Source of the DNA: Vreelandella songnenensis
GTDB taxonomy: Bacteria > Pseudomonadota > Gammaproteobacteria > Pseudomonadales > Halomonadaceae
Direction: 5' to 3'
DNA: 64,000 nucleotides
Assembly: GCF_003002925.1 (NCBI RefSeq)
Contig: NZ_PVTK01000003.1
Location: 186,001 to 250,000 of the forward strand
Position 1 is the first letter of the stretch. Each line of letters begins with the position of its first letter. The notes beneath the pieces are model-generated. The model ran no database searches. It was not told the origin of the DNA and saw only the letters and a program-made list of their open reading frames with translations. The translations under genes were made by a program, and so were the position numbers. This document shows positions 8,961-17,709 of the stretch, piece after piece.

Positions 8961-9170
8961 CCGGATTCAAAAAAGCACGCGGTACACGCCCCATGCGAAG
9001 GAGTGCGCTACCTTGTGCTCGAGGGCTTGGGGGCGGCCACCTTCGAGCACACCTCGCTGATCGTGGATGAGGACCGACATCTGCGTCTGGTGTACTACGC
9101 TTTGCGTGACGAGCAGGACACCCCGGCGTTTCACGCCTGGCTGCGCGAAGGGAGCAGCGAATCGGCATGA
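8961..9170 (+). pseudogene. C-terminal remnant of a probable LysR-type regulator
   Basis: The plus-strand frame ending at TGA 9168-9170 encodes a continuous segment including VRYLVLEGLGAATFEHTSL, then RHLRLVYYALRDEQDTPAF and HAWLREGSS. The Y-x-L...P-A-F-x-x-W-L ending resembles the C terminus of GcvA-like LysR regulators, though the match is loose. No start codon or HTH is present upstream. With the adjacent antiparallel MFS remnant it fits a former divergent regulator/transporter pair that lost both 5' halves in one deletion near 8957-8961. Confidence 0.35.
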
Positions 9171-9225
9171 GCGCCAAACTCAGCCGTTATACTTTGACCG
9201 ACTATTGCCCAACCACGGTGACCAG

Positions 9226-10488
9226 ATGAGCTGGCTTTTAAAACGTTACATGAATACCTCATTGATTCTTCGCGTCACCATCGCGCTGGTGCTCGGCGTT
9301 GTGGTGGGGCTTGTGGGCGGTGACGCCGTTGCCACATGGCTTGGGCCGGTGGGTGATCTGCTGCTGCGCCTGCTGACGTTTTTGATCGTGCCTATCGTGC
9401 TGTTTACGCTGATGGTGGGTATCAATCAGTCCCGCGAGGGCAGCGTGGGGCGCGTGGGGGGCAAGGTGTTTGCCTACTATCTCGTCTCCACGGCGCTGGC
9501 GATTGTCGTGGGACTGAGCGTGGCTTCGCTGTTCAGCCCGGGAAGTGGCATGACGCTGGACGAGAATGCCAGCTTCACGGCACCGGAAAACCCCGGCCTG
9601 GTTGATGTCATTCTCGGTATTGTGCCGAGCAACATCATCGGCGCCTTTGCCGAGCAGAACCTGCTGGGCATTATCTTTACCGCGCTGGTGTTCGGGTTTG
9701 CGCTGCTGAAGCTGCGGCAAAGTGCCCAGCCGGCAGCGGCCGAGCGTTTGTATGAGGTAATCGAAGGCTTGAACAGCGTCACGCTCAAGGTAATGGCCGG
9801 TGTGCTGCACGTGGTGCCCATCGGCGTGTTCGCCATCGTGTCCGAGACGGTCAGCCAGCAGGGCCTGGATACGCTGCTGTCGCTGGGCGACATGGTGATG
9901 GTGCTGTATATCGCACTCGCCCTGCAACTGGTGATCTACTGCGTGATCATGCGCCTGTTCGGCGTGAGACTTCGAACCTTCTTTCGCGAAGCGCGCACGC
10001 CCATGGCCACTGCGTTTGCCACACAGAGCAGCTCCGGCACCTTGCCACTGACCATCAACGCGGCGCGGCGGCTGGGGATTTCGCGCAGCGTGTACGGATT
10101 CAGCCTGCCGCTCGGGGCTACGCTCAATATGGATGGCGCGGCGATTCGCATCGCGATTTCCGCCGTTTTCGCCGCCAACGTGATCGGCGCACCGCTCGAT
10201 TTTGTCAGCATGGTGCAGATCGTGCTGATCGGCACCTTGGTGTCGGTAGGTACCGCTGGTGTGCCAGGGGCGGGGATCATCATGATCGCTACGGTGTTTG
10301 CCCAGGTAGGACTACCCATCGAAACCGTGGTGCTGTTGACCGCCATCGATGCCCTGGTGGGGATGGGCGCCACTGCGTTGAACGTGACCGGCGACTTGGT
10401 AGGCACCACAGTGATCGCCCGCAGTGAAGGCGAAAAGCTCAGCGAAACGCCCGTCGAGGCAGACGACCCTTCCGCCGTCAGCCGTTAA
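9226..10488 (+). CDS. Dicarboxylate/amino acid:cation symporter (DAACS family)
   Basis: A 420-residue inner-membrane Na+- or H+-coupled importer of C4-dicarboxylates or acidic/neutral amino acids, with the GltPh fold. Visible signatures are the serine-rich hairpin 1 tip (FATQSSSGTLPLT), the helix 7 motif NMDGAA, the hairpin 2 segment GTAGVPGAG, and helix 8 NVTGDLVGTTVIAR with the substrate-binding D and R/N positions. ATG 9226 is chosen because it gives a short cytoplasmic N terminus (MSWLLKRYMN) before helix 1; the longer in-frame extension overlaps the upstream regulator remnant. Substrate (glutamate, serine/threonine or dicarboxylate) is not decided. Confidence 0.9.
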   Translation: MSWLLKRYMNTSLILRVTIALVLGVVVGLVGGDAVATWLGPVGDLLLRLLTFLIVPIVLFTLMVGINQSREGSVGRVGGKVFAYYLVSTALAIVVGLSVASLFSPGSGMTLDENASFTAPENPGLVDVILGIVPSNIIGAFAEQNLLGIIFTALVFGFALLKLRQSAQPAAAERLYEVIEGLNSVTLKVMAGVLHVVPIGVFAIVSETVSQQGLDTLLSLGDMVMVLYIALALQLVIYCVIMRLFGVRLRTFFREARTPMATAFATQSSSGTLPLTINAARRLGISRSVYGFSLPLGATLNMDGAAIRIAISAVFAANVIGAPLDFVSMVQIVLIGTLVSVGTAGVPGAGIIMIATVFAQVGLPIETVVLLTAIDALVGMGATALNVTGDLVGTTVIARSEGEKLSETPVEADDPSAVSR

Positions 10489-10511
10489 CCTGCAACGTAG
10501 GTGGAATAAAA

Positions 10512-10541
10512 AAGCCGCCTGGGCGTGAGCTCAGGCGGCTT
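10512..10541 (-). terminator. Rho-independent terminator for the Pmp3-like gene
   Basis: A 10-bp stem (AAGCCGCCTG / CAGGCGGCTT) is followed on the minus strand by TTTTTATT, a textbook terminator 26 nt past the stop of the minus-strand gene. It may also stop the convergent symporter transcript. Confidence 0.85.
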
Positions 10542-10566
10542 GGATATTCGTTGGCGGCTTTTCAGG

Positions 10567-10740
10567 CTAGTGCTTCAAAATCACATAAAATGCGTGAATG
10601 ATGCCGGGAATGAAGCCAAACAGGGTCAGGATGATATTGAGCCAGAAATGTCCCTTGAGGCCCACCTCAAAAAATACGCCCAGTGGCGGTAAGATGATGG
10701 CAAAAATCATCTTGATCGGATCTGTTGCAGTAAGCGCCAT
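10567..10740 (-). CDS. Pmp3/YqaE-family small membrane peptide
   Basis: A 57-residue hydrophobic proteolipid of the UPF0057/Pmp3 family, with two membrane helices. The family core is clear: IFAIILPPLGVFFEVG followed by FWLNIILTLFGFIPGIIHAFYVI. In yeast and plants Pmp3 proteins affect membrane potential and salt tolerance; the bacterial role is unsettled. The start at 10740 is chosen because AGGAGG lies 5 nt upstream on the minus strand; the frame extends a further 17 codons upstream without another good signal. Monocistronic with its own terminator. Confidence 0.92.
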   Translation of the reverse strand: MALTATDPIKMIFAIILPPLGVFFEVGLKGHFWLNIILTLFGFIPGIIHAFYVILKH

Positions 10741-10894
10741 AAAGCCTCCTTTGCTTAATCGGTACGTTACTACTTGCAAGTGTAGACGCAAGGTTCAAAC
10801 TTAGCGAACCGCTGCGCTTACGATTGACCCGGCGTTTTCGTTAGGGTTCATCAGGTTGCAGCCGGTTCTTATCAAAACAAGGGGAAGGGAAGCC

Positions 10895-12946
10895 ATGTAC
10901 AAACTATTGCCACCCTCGCTGATGCTGGCGGGCTGGGCGATGTCGGGGTCAGCCTGGGCGCAGAGTGCGCCACCGTCATCTGCTGAGGCGCTGCCGACCG
11001 TTGAGGTCAGCGCGCCGCGCCTGGCGCGGGAGCTTTATGCCACACCGGCTGCGGTTTCCACCATCGACCGCGAAACCATCGCTCAGGGGCAGCAGCGTGT
11101 GCGCCTGGATGAGGCGTTGGTAGGCGTTCCCGGGGTCTTCTTGCAAAACCGTGACAACTTCGCTCAGGGCCAGCGCATTTCCATTCGTGGCTTTGGCGCC
11201 CGCGCTCCGTTTGGCGTGCGCGGCATCACGGTAATGGTGGATGGCATTCCCTACACGCTTCCCGACGGCCAGGCGCAGCTGGATGCCATCGACCTGGATA
11301 GCGCCGAGCGTATCGAGGTCATCCGTGGCCCTTCATCGGTACTTTACGGCAACGCCGCTGGCGGGGTGATCGATATCACCACCGCCGATGGGCGTAGTGA
11401 CCTAGGCTCCAGGCTGCGCGTCGAGGCGGGTAGCGATGGCTATCAGAAGCTTTCACTGCAAAACGGCGGGCAAAACGGCGACTGGTCGCACCACGTCAGC
11501 TTGTCTGCCCTGAACGTGGATGGTTATCGGGACCAGAGTTCCACCGAGAAGTACCTGCTCAACGCCAAGCTGCGTCGCGAGCTGGGTAGCGAGCGCGCCT
11601 TGACCGCGATCGTGAATCTGCTGGAAAACCCGCGCTCGGAAGACCCCGGCGCGCTGAATGCCAACGAGGTAGCGCGTGGGCGCCATCAGGCCGCGCCAAA
11701 TTCGCGGGCCTTGGACGCTCACCAGAGTGTCGACCAGCAGTTGGTAGGGCTTCAGTATGAAGACCTGGCGGCCGGCCCCGGTGAGCTCTATCTCAAGGGG
11801 TTTATCGCCCGGCGCGATTTTGAACAGCAGTTGCCTTATGTCGGCGACAGCCGCTTGGGTTATCAGCGCGACTATATGGGCGTAAGCGGTGAGTACCACC
11901 ACGGCATCATGCTTGGCGAGCTGCCGTTTGACTATGTGGCGGGCGTGGATATTGCCCGCCAGGACGATGACCGGTTCCGGCGGCGCGTCAATGCGCAGGG
12001 CGGCGTGGGCGAGCAGGTGGCGGATGAAACCCAGAAGGCAACCTCGGCCGGGGTATTCGGGCAGGGGGACCTGGGCTTGACCGATCAACTGACGCTTTCG
12101 CTGGGCGCACGGTTTGACCGAATCGACCTGGATGTGGATGACCGCTATCTTGCCGATGGTGATCAAAGCGGAGACCGCACTTTCAACGAATGGAGCGGCT
12201 CGGCCGGACTCAGCTACCGTTATCGCCCCGAACACCAGGTGTATCTCAATACCGGTACCGCCTTTGAAACCCCGACGTTCTCCGAGTTTGCCAACCCGGC
12301 CGGCGGCGGCTTCAACCCGTCCATAGAGCCGCAAAAAGCCTGGAACCGTGAAGTGGGCATGCGCGGTTATATCGAGCCGCTGGCCATGGATTACGATGTG
12401 GCGCTGTTCTCGGTGCGCGTGCGCGATGAGCTGGTGCCTTATGATGAAGGCGGGCGCACCTTTTACCAGAATGCGGGCGATACCAACCGCGACGGCGTGG
12501 AGCTTTCCCTGGGCTGGCAGTTTGCCGACCAGTGGCGGCTGAACAGTGCGTTGACCCTCGCTCGCTACGAGTTCGATGCGTTCTCCACGCCAAGCGAGCG
12601 TTTTGACGGGAATCGCATTCCCGGGCTGCCCGAACAGACCTGGATCAACCAGTTGACCTGGCAGGGGCTTGCCGAGCGCTTTGCAACGCTCGAGACCGAG
12701 TATATCGGCGACATGGTGGCAGATAACGCCAACGAAACCGATATCGACAGCTACTGGCTGGTCAACCTGCGGGTAGGTGATGGCTGGCGCCTGGGCGGCG
12801 ATACGCTTTTGAACGCTTACGTAGGCGTGCGCAACCTGCTGGACGAGGAGCACTACGCCAACGTGCGCCTGAACGGCACCTTCGGCCGTTACTATGAGCC
12901 GGCGCCGGGGCGCAGCGTTTATGGTGGGGTAGAGGTGCGTTTTTAA
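10895..12946 (+). CDS. pqqU: TonB-dependent receptor, PqqU/YncD-like (predicted PQQ importer)
   Basis: A 683-residue outer-membrane TonB-dependent transporter. A signal peptide (to SAWAQ) is followed by a plug domain. The plug contains LDEALVGVPGVFLQNRDNFA, the SIRGFGARAPFGVRG loop, VDGIPYTLPDGQ and IRGPSSVLYGNAAGGVI. A beta-barrel follows and ends in the aromatic VEVRF terminus. These plug segments and the DRGRYYEPSPGR-like end (FGRYYEPAPGR) closely match E. coli YncD, now known as the PQQ transporter PqqU. Start 10895 has a strong purine-rich SD (GGGGAAGGGAAG). The next gene, convergent, is the PQQ-dependent glucose dehydrogenase, which supports the substrate call. Substrate remains inference. 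Confidence 0.8.
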   Translation: MYKLLPPSLMLAGWAMSGSAWAQSAPPSSAEALPTVEVSAPRLARELYATPAAVSTIDRETIAQGQQRVRLDEALVGVPGVFLQNRDNFAQGQRISIRGFGARAPFGVRGITVMVDGIPYTLPDGQAQLDAIDLDSAERIEVIRGPSSVLYGNAAGGVIDITTADGRSDLGSRLRVEAGSDGYQKLSLQNGGQNGDWSHHVSLSALNVDGYRDQSSTEKYLLNAKLRRELGSERALTAIVNLLENPRSEDPGALNANEVARGRHQAAPNSRALDAHQSVDQQLVGLQYEDLAAGPGELYLKGFIARRDFEQQLPYVGDSRLGYQRDYMGVSGEYHHGIMLGELPFDYVAGVDIARQDDDRFRRRVNAQGGVGEQVADETQKATSAGVFGQGDLGLTDQLTLSLGARFDRIDLDVDDRYLADGDQSGDRTFNEWSGSAGLSYRYRPEHQVYLNTGTAFETPTFSEFANPAGGGFNPSIEPQKAWNREVGMRGYIEPLAMDYDVALFSVRVRDELVPYDEGGRTFYQNAGDTNRDGVELSLGWQFADQWRLNSALTLARYEFDAFSTPSERFDGNRIPGLPEQTWINQLTWQGLAERFATLETEYIGDMVADNANETDIDSYWLVNLRVGDGWRLGGDTLLNAYVGVRNLLDEEHYANVRLNGTFGRYYEPAPGRSVYGGVEVRF

Positions 12947-12974
12947 GGCTTCGCGTTCATCGAACGGACCATAA

Positions 12975-13004
12975 AAAACGGGCAGCCCATGGGCTGCCCG
13001 TTTT
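12975..13004. terminator. Bidirectional terminator between pqqU and gcd
   Basis: A perfect 30-nt palindrome with arms AAAACGGGCAGCCC and its complement. A-tract and T-tract flanks let it work for both convergent genes. Confidence 0.85.
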
Positions 13005-13021
13005 CATGTTGCTGGCGCTAG

Positions 13022-15544
13022 TTACTCCGGCAGCGCGTAGCCGATCACGTAATCACCCATCTTGGTACCAAAGGTGCCGTGGCCCCCGGCCGAGATCACC
13101 ACATACTGGCGGCCATCGGCGCCGGTATAGGTCATCGGTGTGGCTTGGCCACCGGCCGGCAGGCGAGCCTTGTAAAGCTCTTCGCCGGTGGTGATGTCGT
13201 AAGCGCGCAGGTACTGATCCAGCGTGCCGCTCATGAAGGTAACGCCGCCGGCGGTGGTCAGCGGGCCGCCCAAGGCCGGTACGCCGACAGGCAGGCCGAT
13301 GGGCAGGCCAAGCGGCATGCTGTCACGCGTGGTGCCGTTGCGGTGCTTCCAGACAACATCGGCGCTCTGCAGGTCGATACCTGCCACGTCGCCCCAGGAG
13401 GGCGCCTGGCAGGGCAGGTCGAAGATGGAGAGCAGCGGGCCAAGCTCGACGGCATAGGGCGCGCCGGCATTGGGCTGCAGGCCCTGTTCGCTGGCCGAAC
13501 CCTGGCCCTCTTCCACATCATCACGCGGAATCAGGCGTGACACGAAGGCCAGATACTTGGCCCCGGTGAACAGCGCCTGACGCTCCGGATCAACCGCGAC
13601 ACCGCCCCAGTTCATCACCCCCACGTTACCCGGGTAGACGATGCTGCCTTCCAGCGATGGCGGCGTGTACTGGCCTTCATAGCGCAGCGAATTGAACTGG
13701 ATGCGACACATCATCTGGTCAAACGGCGTGGCGCCCCACATGTCGCGCTCGGTAAGCGGCGGTGGCAGCAGGTTCAGCGCCGAGCGCGGCTGGGTTTCTG
13801 CCGTCCAGTCACCTTCCACCGCGCCTTGCGGAGCGGGAATTTCCTCGATGGGCACGATCGGCTCGCCGGTTTCCCGGTTAAGCACGTAAAGGCTGCCCTG
13901 CTTGGTCGGCTGAATCACCGCAGGTTGGGTGCCTTCATCGGTGGCCAGATCAATCAGTACCGGCTGGGCCGGCATGTCCATGTCCCACAGATCATGGTGA
14001 ACAAACTGGTAGACCCAGGCTACCTGGCCGGTTTCGAGTTCGAGCGCAACGAGACCTGCACTATAGGTTTCGTCGTTTTCGGTGCGGTTGGCACCGTATT
14101 GGTCCGGAGTGGCGTTACCCATGGGCAGGTAAACCAGCCCCAGGTCTTCATCCACGCTGATGGGTGCCCACACGTTGGGCGAGTTGCGGGTATAGGTTTC
14201 ATCGTCCGCCAGCGGCTCGGTTTCTTCAGGGTTGCCGCTGTCCCAGTTCCACACCAGCTCGCCGGTGCGCACATCAAAGGCGCGAATCACGCCGGAAGGC
14301 TCATCGGTTGAGCTGTTGTCGGTAACGTGGCCGCCCAGAATCACCAGATTTTCGGTCACCGTGGCAGGCGATGTGGAGTAGTAGCCGCCCGGATCAAAAC
14401 TGCCGATGTTGCGCGTAAGGTCGACCTCGCCGTTATCGCCAAACCCGGCGCAGGGCTCGCCGGTGTCGGCATTGAGCGCAATCAGGCGGGCATCGGCAGT
14501 AGGCAGATAGAGGCGGCGCGGACACATGACGTCGGTCTGGCTGATAATGGCCGAGGGGGCATTTTCGCCCTCATCCGTCGCGGTAGTGTCAAAACCGTTA
14601 AGCAGCGATACGTCGATGGCGAAAGCGTCGCTGTCGGCAAACAGCGGCGACGGTGCCGCGGCGGTATCGGTGCTGTCATCTTCGCTATCCGCAGCGCCGC
14701 CTGCATAGTTGGCCGCATCATAATAGGCCAGGCCACGGCAGGTCATGTGCGCCCAGCCGGAGAAGTCTTCGGCACCTTGGGTACTGATCTCGGGATCGAA
14801 CTCCCACAAGGTTTCACCGGTTTCCGGCGAGAGCGCCATGGCGCGGCTGTGTGAGGTGCAGATATACAGGCTGTCGTTAACTTTCAGAGGCGTATTCTGA
14901 TTGGTGATCTCGGGCGGGGCGTTGGGGCCTGGCTCGTCGCCGGTTTGAATGCGCCATACCTCTTCAAGCTCGCCGACGTTTTCCGGGGTGATCTGGTCAA
15001 GCGAGGAGTAGTGGGTGCCGGCGTTGGTGCCGCCGTAGGCTGGCCAGTCGTCACCTGCCACCTGGGCCGGGTTTGCCTCGGTGCTTGCACGGTTATCCGC
15101 CAGGGTGCCCTCTATGTGGGCCGGGTCATCAAACTGGCTGGCAATGGCCACCAGGATGGCGGCGGCAATGCTTGCGGCAAGCGCCAGACTTCCGCCACGC
15201 GAGCGAAGCGGCTTGCGCCACCAGGGCAGTAGCATGATGATCGCAATCAGGCAGGGGATCGCCACCCGCGGCACCAGTTGCCACCAGTCCAGGCCCACTT
15301 CCCATAGCGCCCATACTAGCGTGGCAAAGAGTATCGCGGCATAGAGCCATAAAGCAGCGCCTTTGCGCAGGGCCAGCAGTATGCCGGCGACGATGACGGC
15401 AACGCCGGCAATCAAGTAGTAGGCGCTGCCGCCCAGGCTGAGCAGTTTGCCCCCACCGATGGCTAGCGCAAGGCCAGCAGCGGCTAGCAGCAGGCCAAGC
15501 ACGATGGCTGGCCATTTGCTGCGGGCGCGGGTGTTTTGTTCCAT
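13022..15544 (-). CDS. gcd: Membrane-bound PQQ-dependent glucose dehydrogenase
   Basis: An 840-residue quinoprotein that oxidises glucose (or a related polyol or quinate) in the periplasm and passes electrons to ubiquinone. The first ~150 residues hold about five membrane helices. The rest is an eight-bladed propeller with tryptophan-docking repeats (ALSPETGETLWEFDPE, ALNADTGEPCAGFGDNG, VLNRETGEPIVPIEE, AYDITTGEELYKARLP). Residues matching PQQ ligands of E. coli Gcd include the His in NTPLKVNDSLYICTSHS and the Lys in PTKQGSLYVLN. A segment of ~40 acidic/Ala residues (around DSEDDSTDTAAAPS) is an insert relative to E. coli. No pqq biosynthesis genes lie in the window. Confidence 0.9.
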   Translation of the reverse strand: MEQNTRARSKWPAIVLGLLLAAAGLALAIGGGKLLSLGGSAYYLIAGVAVIVAGILLALRKGAALWLYAAILFATLVWALWEVGLDWWQLVPRVAIPCLIAIIMLLPWWRKPLRSRGGSLALAASIAAAILVAIASQFDDPAHIEGTLADNRASTEANPAQVAGDDWPAYGGTNAGTHYSSLDQITPENVGELEEVWRIQTGDEPGPNAPPEITNQNTPLKVNDSLYICTSHSRAMALSPETGETLWEFDPEISTQGAEDFSGWAHMTCRGLAYYDAANYAGGAADSEDDSTDTAAAPSPLFADSDAFAIDVSLLNGFDTTATDEGENAPSAIISQTDVMCPRRLYLPTADARLIALNADTGEPCAGFGDNGEVDLTRNIGSFDPGGYYSTSPATVTENLVILGGHVTDNSSTDEPSGVIRAFDVRTGELVWNWDSGNPEETEPLADDETYTRNSPNVWAPISVDEDLGLVYLPMGNATPDQYGANRTENDETYSAGLVALELETGQVAWVYQFVHHDLWDMDMPAQPVLIDLATDEGTQPAVIQPTKQGSLYVLNRETGEPIVPIEEIPAPQGAVEGDWTAETQPRSALNLLPPPLTERDMWGATPFDQMMCRIQFNSLRYEGQYTPPSLEGSIVYPGNVGVMNWGGVAVDPERQALFTGAKYLAFVSRLIPRDDVEEGQGSASEQGLQPNAGAPYAVELGPLLSIFDLPCQAPSWGDVAGIDLQSADVVWKHRNGTTRDSMPLGLPIGLPVGVPALGGPLTTAGGVTFMSGTLDQYLRAYDITTGEELYKARLPAGGQATPMTYTGADGRQYVVISAGGHGTFGTKMGDYVIGYALPE

Positions 15545-15730
15545 GGGATTCCCCTGTTAACAACGTATCAAGGGCTAGCGGGCAGTGGCGCCGACTAGCC
15601 GCTATAGACGTGCGTTAACCCATCATTCGGTGCAAACGATGGGTTAAAACACATTGGTGGCGCATTTATTTTAATTATCAATTCGCTTTTGGTCGAACCG
15701 ATTCGAGAATAAATCCTGCTCAAAAAATAC

Positions 15731-15756
15731 AGGGCTGCCCCGGAAAGGGCAGCCCT
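15731..15756 (-). terminator. Terminator of the CurA-like gene
   Basis: A 10-bp stem (AGGGCTGCCC / GGGCAGCCCT) with a 6-nt loop, followed on the minus strand by GTATTTTTTG. It lies 40 nt past the stop codon. Confidence 0.85.
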
Positions 15757-15795
15757 GAGCGTAAAGCGGTTCTTGAAGGCTTGAAAAACGCGCTA

Positions 15796-16800
15796 TCAAT
15801 CGGTCAGTTTAACCAGCATCTTGCCGGTATTGCCGCCCTCGAACAGTTCCAGAAACGCATCGGGCGTACTTTCAAGCCCCTCTTTGACCGTTTCCTTATA
15901 GTCGATATCGCCAGCGGCTACCTGAGGTGTCACTTCCTTCAGAAATTCAGGGTAGTGCTCCCAGTGATCCGCCACGATGAAGCCCTGCATTCTGGCTTTA
16001 CGTACCACCATCTGCGACATGTTGCTGGGCCCCGGCGCGGGTTTTTCGGCGTTGTAGGTATCGATCATGCCGCATACGGCAATGCGTGCGCCTTCGTTGA
16101 GCTGGCTCAGCGCCGCTTCCAGGCAGATGCCGCCTACGTTTTCGTAATACACATCGATGCCTTCGGGGCTTGCCAGGCGGATGGCATCACTGAGTTCGTG
16201 AGCACCGCGGTCTTTATAAGTGACCGGCTCGACACCCATCGATTCAAGCCAGGCAAGCTTGTGCGCCGCGCCGGCGATGCCCACCACGTGGCAACCCTTG
16301 GCCTTGGCCAGTTGAACGACCAGGGAGCCGACCGCGCCGCTGGCAGCACTGACCAGCACGTTATCGCCGGGGCGACATTCGGCGATCAGGTTAAGGCCCG
16401 TCCAGGCAGTCATGCCGGGCATGCCCAGCACGCCCAGGTAAGCCTGTTCGGGGACGTCGGCGCTGGGCAGCGGATAAACGCCTTCTGCTGAAATCTGCGC
16501 AATATCGCGCCAGCCGCCCATGTGGCTCACGATGTCGCCCTCTTTCAAGCGCTCATCGTTCGAGGCGATCACTTCACCAATTGCGCCACCTTCCATGGGC
16601 TGGCCAAGGCGAAACGGCGCAACGTAAGTATGCTGACCGCTCATGCGACCGCGCATGTAAGGGTCTACGGAAAGCCAGCGGTTGCGAATGCGTACTTCGC
16701 CCTGATTGAGCTCAGGGAGTTCCTGGGTTTCCAGGGAAAACAGCTCGCGCTCCGGCAGGCCGTTGGGGTAGTCGGTAAGAGTAAAATAACGTGATTGCAT
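15796..16800 (-). CDS. curA: NADP-dependent medium-chain reductase, CurA/YncB-like
   Basis: A 334-residue zinc-free medium-chain reductase that reduces alpha,beta-unsaturated carbonyls (leukotriene B4 dehydrogenase type; E. coli CurA reduces curcumin). The N-terminal RNRWLSVDPYMRGRM is the family signature, and the nucleotide site is VLVSAASGAVGSLVVQLAKAKG. The YENVGG and ARIAVCGMIDTYN segments are also typical. The start at 16800 has GGAGG about 8 nt upstream on the minus strand; the longer frame (to 16821) lacks one. Monocistronic. Natural substrate unknown. Confidence 0.88.
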   Translation of the reverse strand: MQSRYFTLTDYPNGLPERELFSLETQELPELNQGEVRIRNRWLSVDPYMRGRMSGQHTYVAPFRLGQPMEGGAIGEVIASNDERLKEGDIVSHMGGWRDIAQISAEGVYPLPSADVPEQAYLGVLGMPGMTAWTGLNLIAECRPGDNVLVSAASGAVGSLVVQLAKAKGCHVVGIAGAAHKLAWLESMGVEPVTYKDRGAHELSDAIRLASPEGIDVYYENVGGICLEAALSQLNEGARIAVCGMIDTYNAEKPAPGPSNMSQMVVRKARMQGFIVADHWEHYPEFLKEVTPQVAAGDIDYKETVKEGLESTPDAFLELFEGGNTGKMLVKLTD

Positions 16801-16903
16801 GGGTGCCTCCTGCAAAGCCATGACTGATCAATGTACTTGCAGCATAGAGATCATTAACCTGCTTGCAAGTTCGTTATTTTTTTCACGCGTGAACGAGCCA
16901 AAA

Positions 16904-16933
16904 AATAGGGCGCTCTTTTAGGAGCGCCCTATT
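16904..16933 (-). terminator. Terminator downstream of the RlpA-like gene
   Basis: A perfect 12-bp stem (AATAGGGCGCTC and complement) with a 6-nt loop, followed on the minus strand by TTTTTGG. It lies ~80 nt past the RlpA-like stop. Confidence 0.8.
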
Positions 16934-17011
16934 GGGTTTTGACGGTATCGCGTGGCAGCGATGGCGTTGAGCAGCTAAGGGGTACCACACACTCGGCGGG
17001 TGTGTTATCCG

Positions 17012-17392
17012 TTAATTCAGCAACGTGACCATGACGGGGGCCGTGCCTCTGCGCAGTATGCCCAGCTTGCGTGCTGCGCGCTTTGAAAGATCAATGATAC
17101 GCCCGTTCACAAAAGGCCCTCGGTCGTTGATCAGTACTTCCACTTCTTGCCCGGTATCTGCGCGGGTTACCAACACTTTCGTCCCAAAGGGCAGGCTTGG
17201 ATGGGCGGCGGTGAGCGCCTGTTGATCAAAGGCTTCTCCGCTGGCCGTCATGGCGCCTTGAAAGCGGTCACTGTAGTAGGAAGCAACGCCTTCCTGTGCA
17301 TCGATATCGTTGGCGAACGCGTTATTGACCGTAAAAAATACACACAGTACGGCCAAACAACTCGTTCGAAATAGTCGTTTAGGGGCTCCCAT
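17012..17392 (-). CDS. RlpA-like double-psi beta-barrel protein
   Basis: A 126-residue exported protein. A signal peptide (to NAFAN) precedes a double-psi beta-barrel of the RlpA family: GVASYYSDRFQGAMTASGEAFD, TAAHPSLPFGTKVLVT, then VLINDRGPFVNGRIIDLSKRAA. RlpA cleaves denuded glycan strands at the septum. The catalytic Asp position (INDRGPF) and the histidine of AAHPSLPFGT are present. The C-terminal SPOR domain of full RlpA is absent and there is no lipobox, so this is a short soluble periplasmic form. Such short forms are often separate paralogues from the septal enzyme. Glycan cleavage here is inferred. Confidence 0.85.
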   Translation of the reverse strand: MGAPKRLFRTSCLAVLCVFFTVNNAFANDIDAQEGVASYYSDRFQGAMTASGEAFDQQALTAAHPSLPFGTKVLVTRADTGQEVEVLINDRGPFVNGRIIDLSKRAARKLGILRRGTAPVMVTLLN

Positions 17393-17709
17393 TGGAGTAC
17401 CTCAGTTATTCGTGTCGAGAGTCTCGCAAGCATCAATGAGGTGCCGTATAGGCGAGAGGATGGTAACGCGCTCTTCAAGGGGCGGCAAGCTTTAAGACGT
17501 TCGGCGCAATTGGGCGCCAAGTTGCGTATTTTCCGTCTTTTGGGTTATGGCCTTGGATTTCAGGAGGTTAGCGCTTTATAAAAGCAACGCATGACGGCGG
17601 CGTTTGGTACGTTAAAATGATGTCATTCATTGAGGCTTTTACTTACTATTAAGCATCGTCAGTCAATTTTAAACCTGACTTCCTTATGCTCTGAATCAAG
17701 GACGTACTC
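17393..17709. other. Intergenic region, divergent promoters
   Basis: About 317 bp between the divergent RlpA-like and PPC-repeat genes. It is AT-richer toward the right end (around 17560-17700) and must contain both promoters. No further gene, repeat or clear regulatory palindrome was recognised. Confidence 0.6.

Noticed and set aside
8824-9060. A 78-codon plus-strand frame across the MFS/LysR scar
   Set aside because: Its first half is antisense to the MFS remnant and its second half is out of frame with the regulator remnant, and it is rich in Pro/Ala/Ser/Arg without a fold.
11453-12853. A 466-codon minus-strand frame within the TonB receptor
   Set aside because: Long, but fully antisense to a protein with clear plug and barrel motifs; no domain recognised. 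Typical shadow of high third-position GC.
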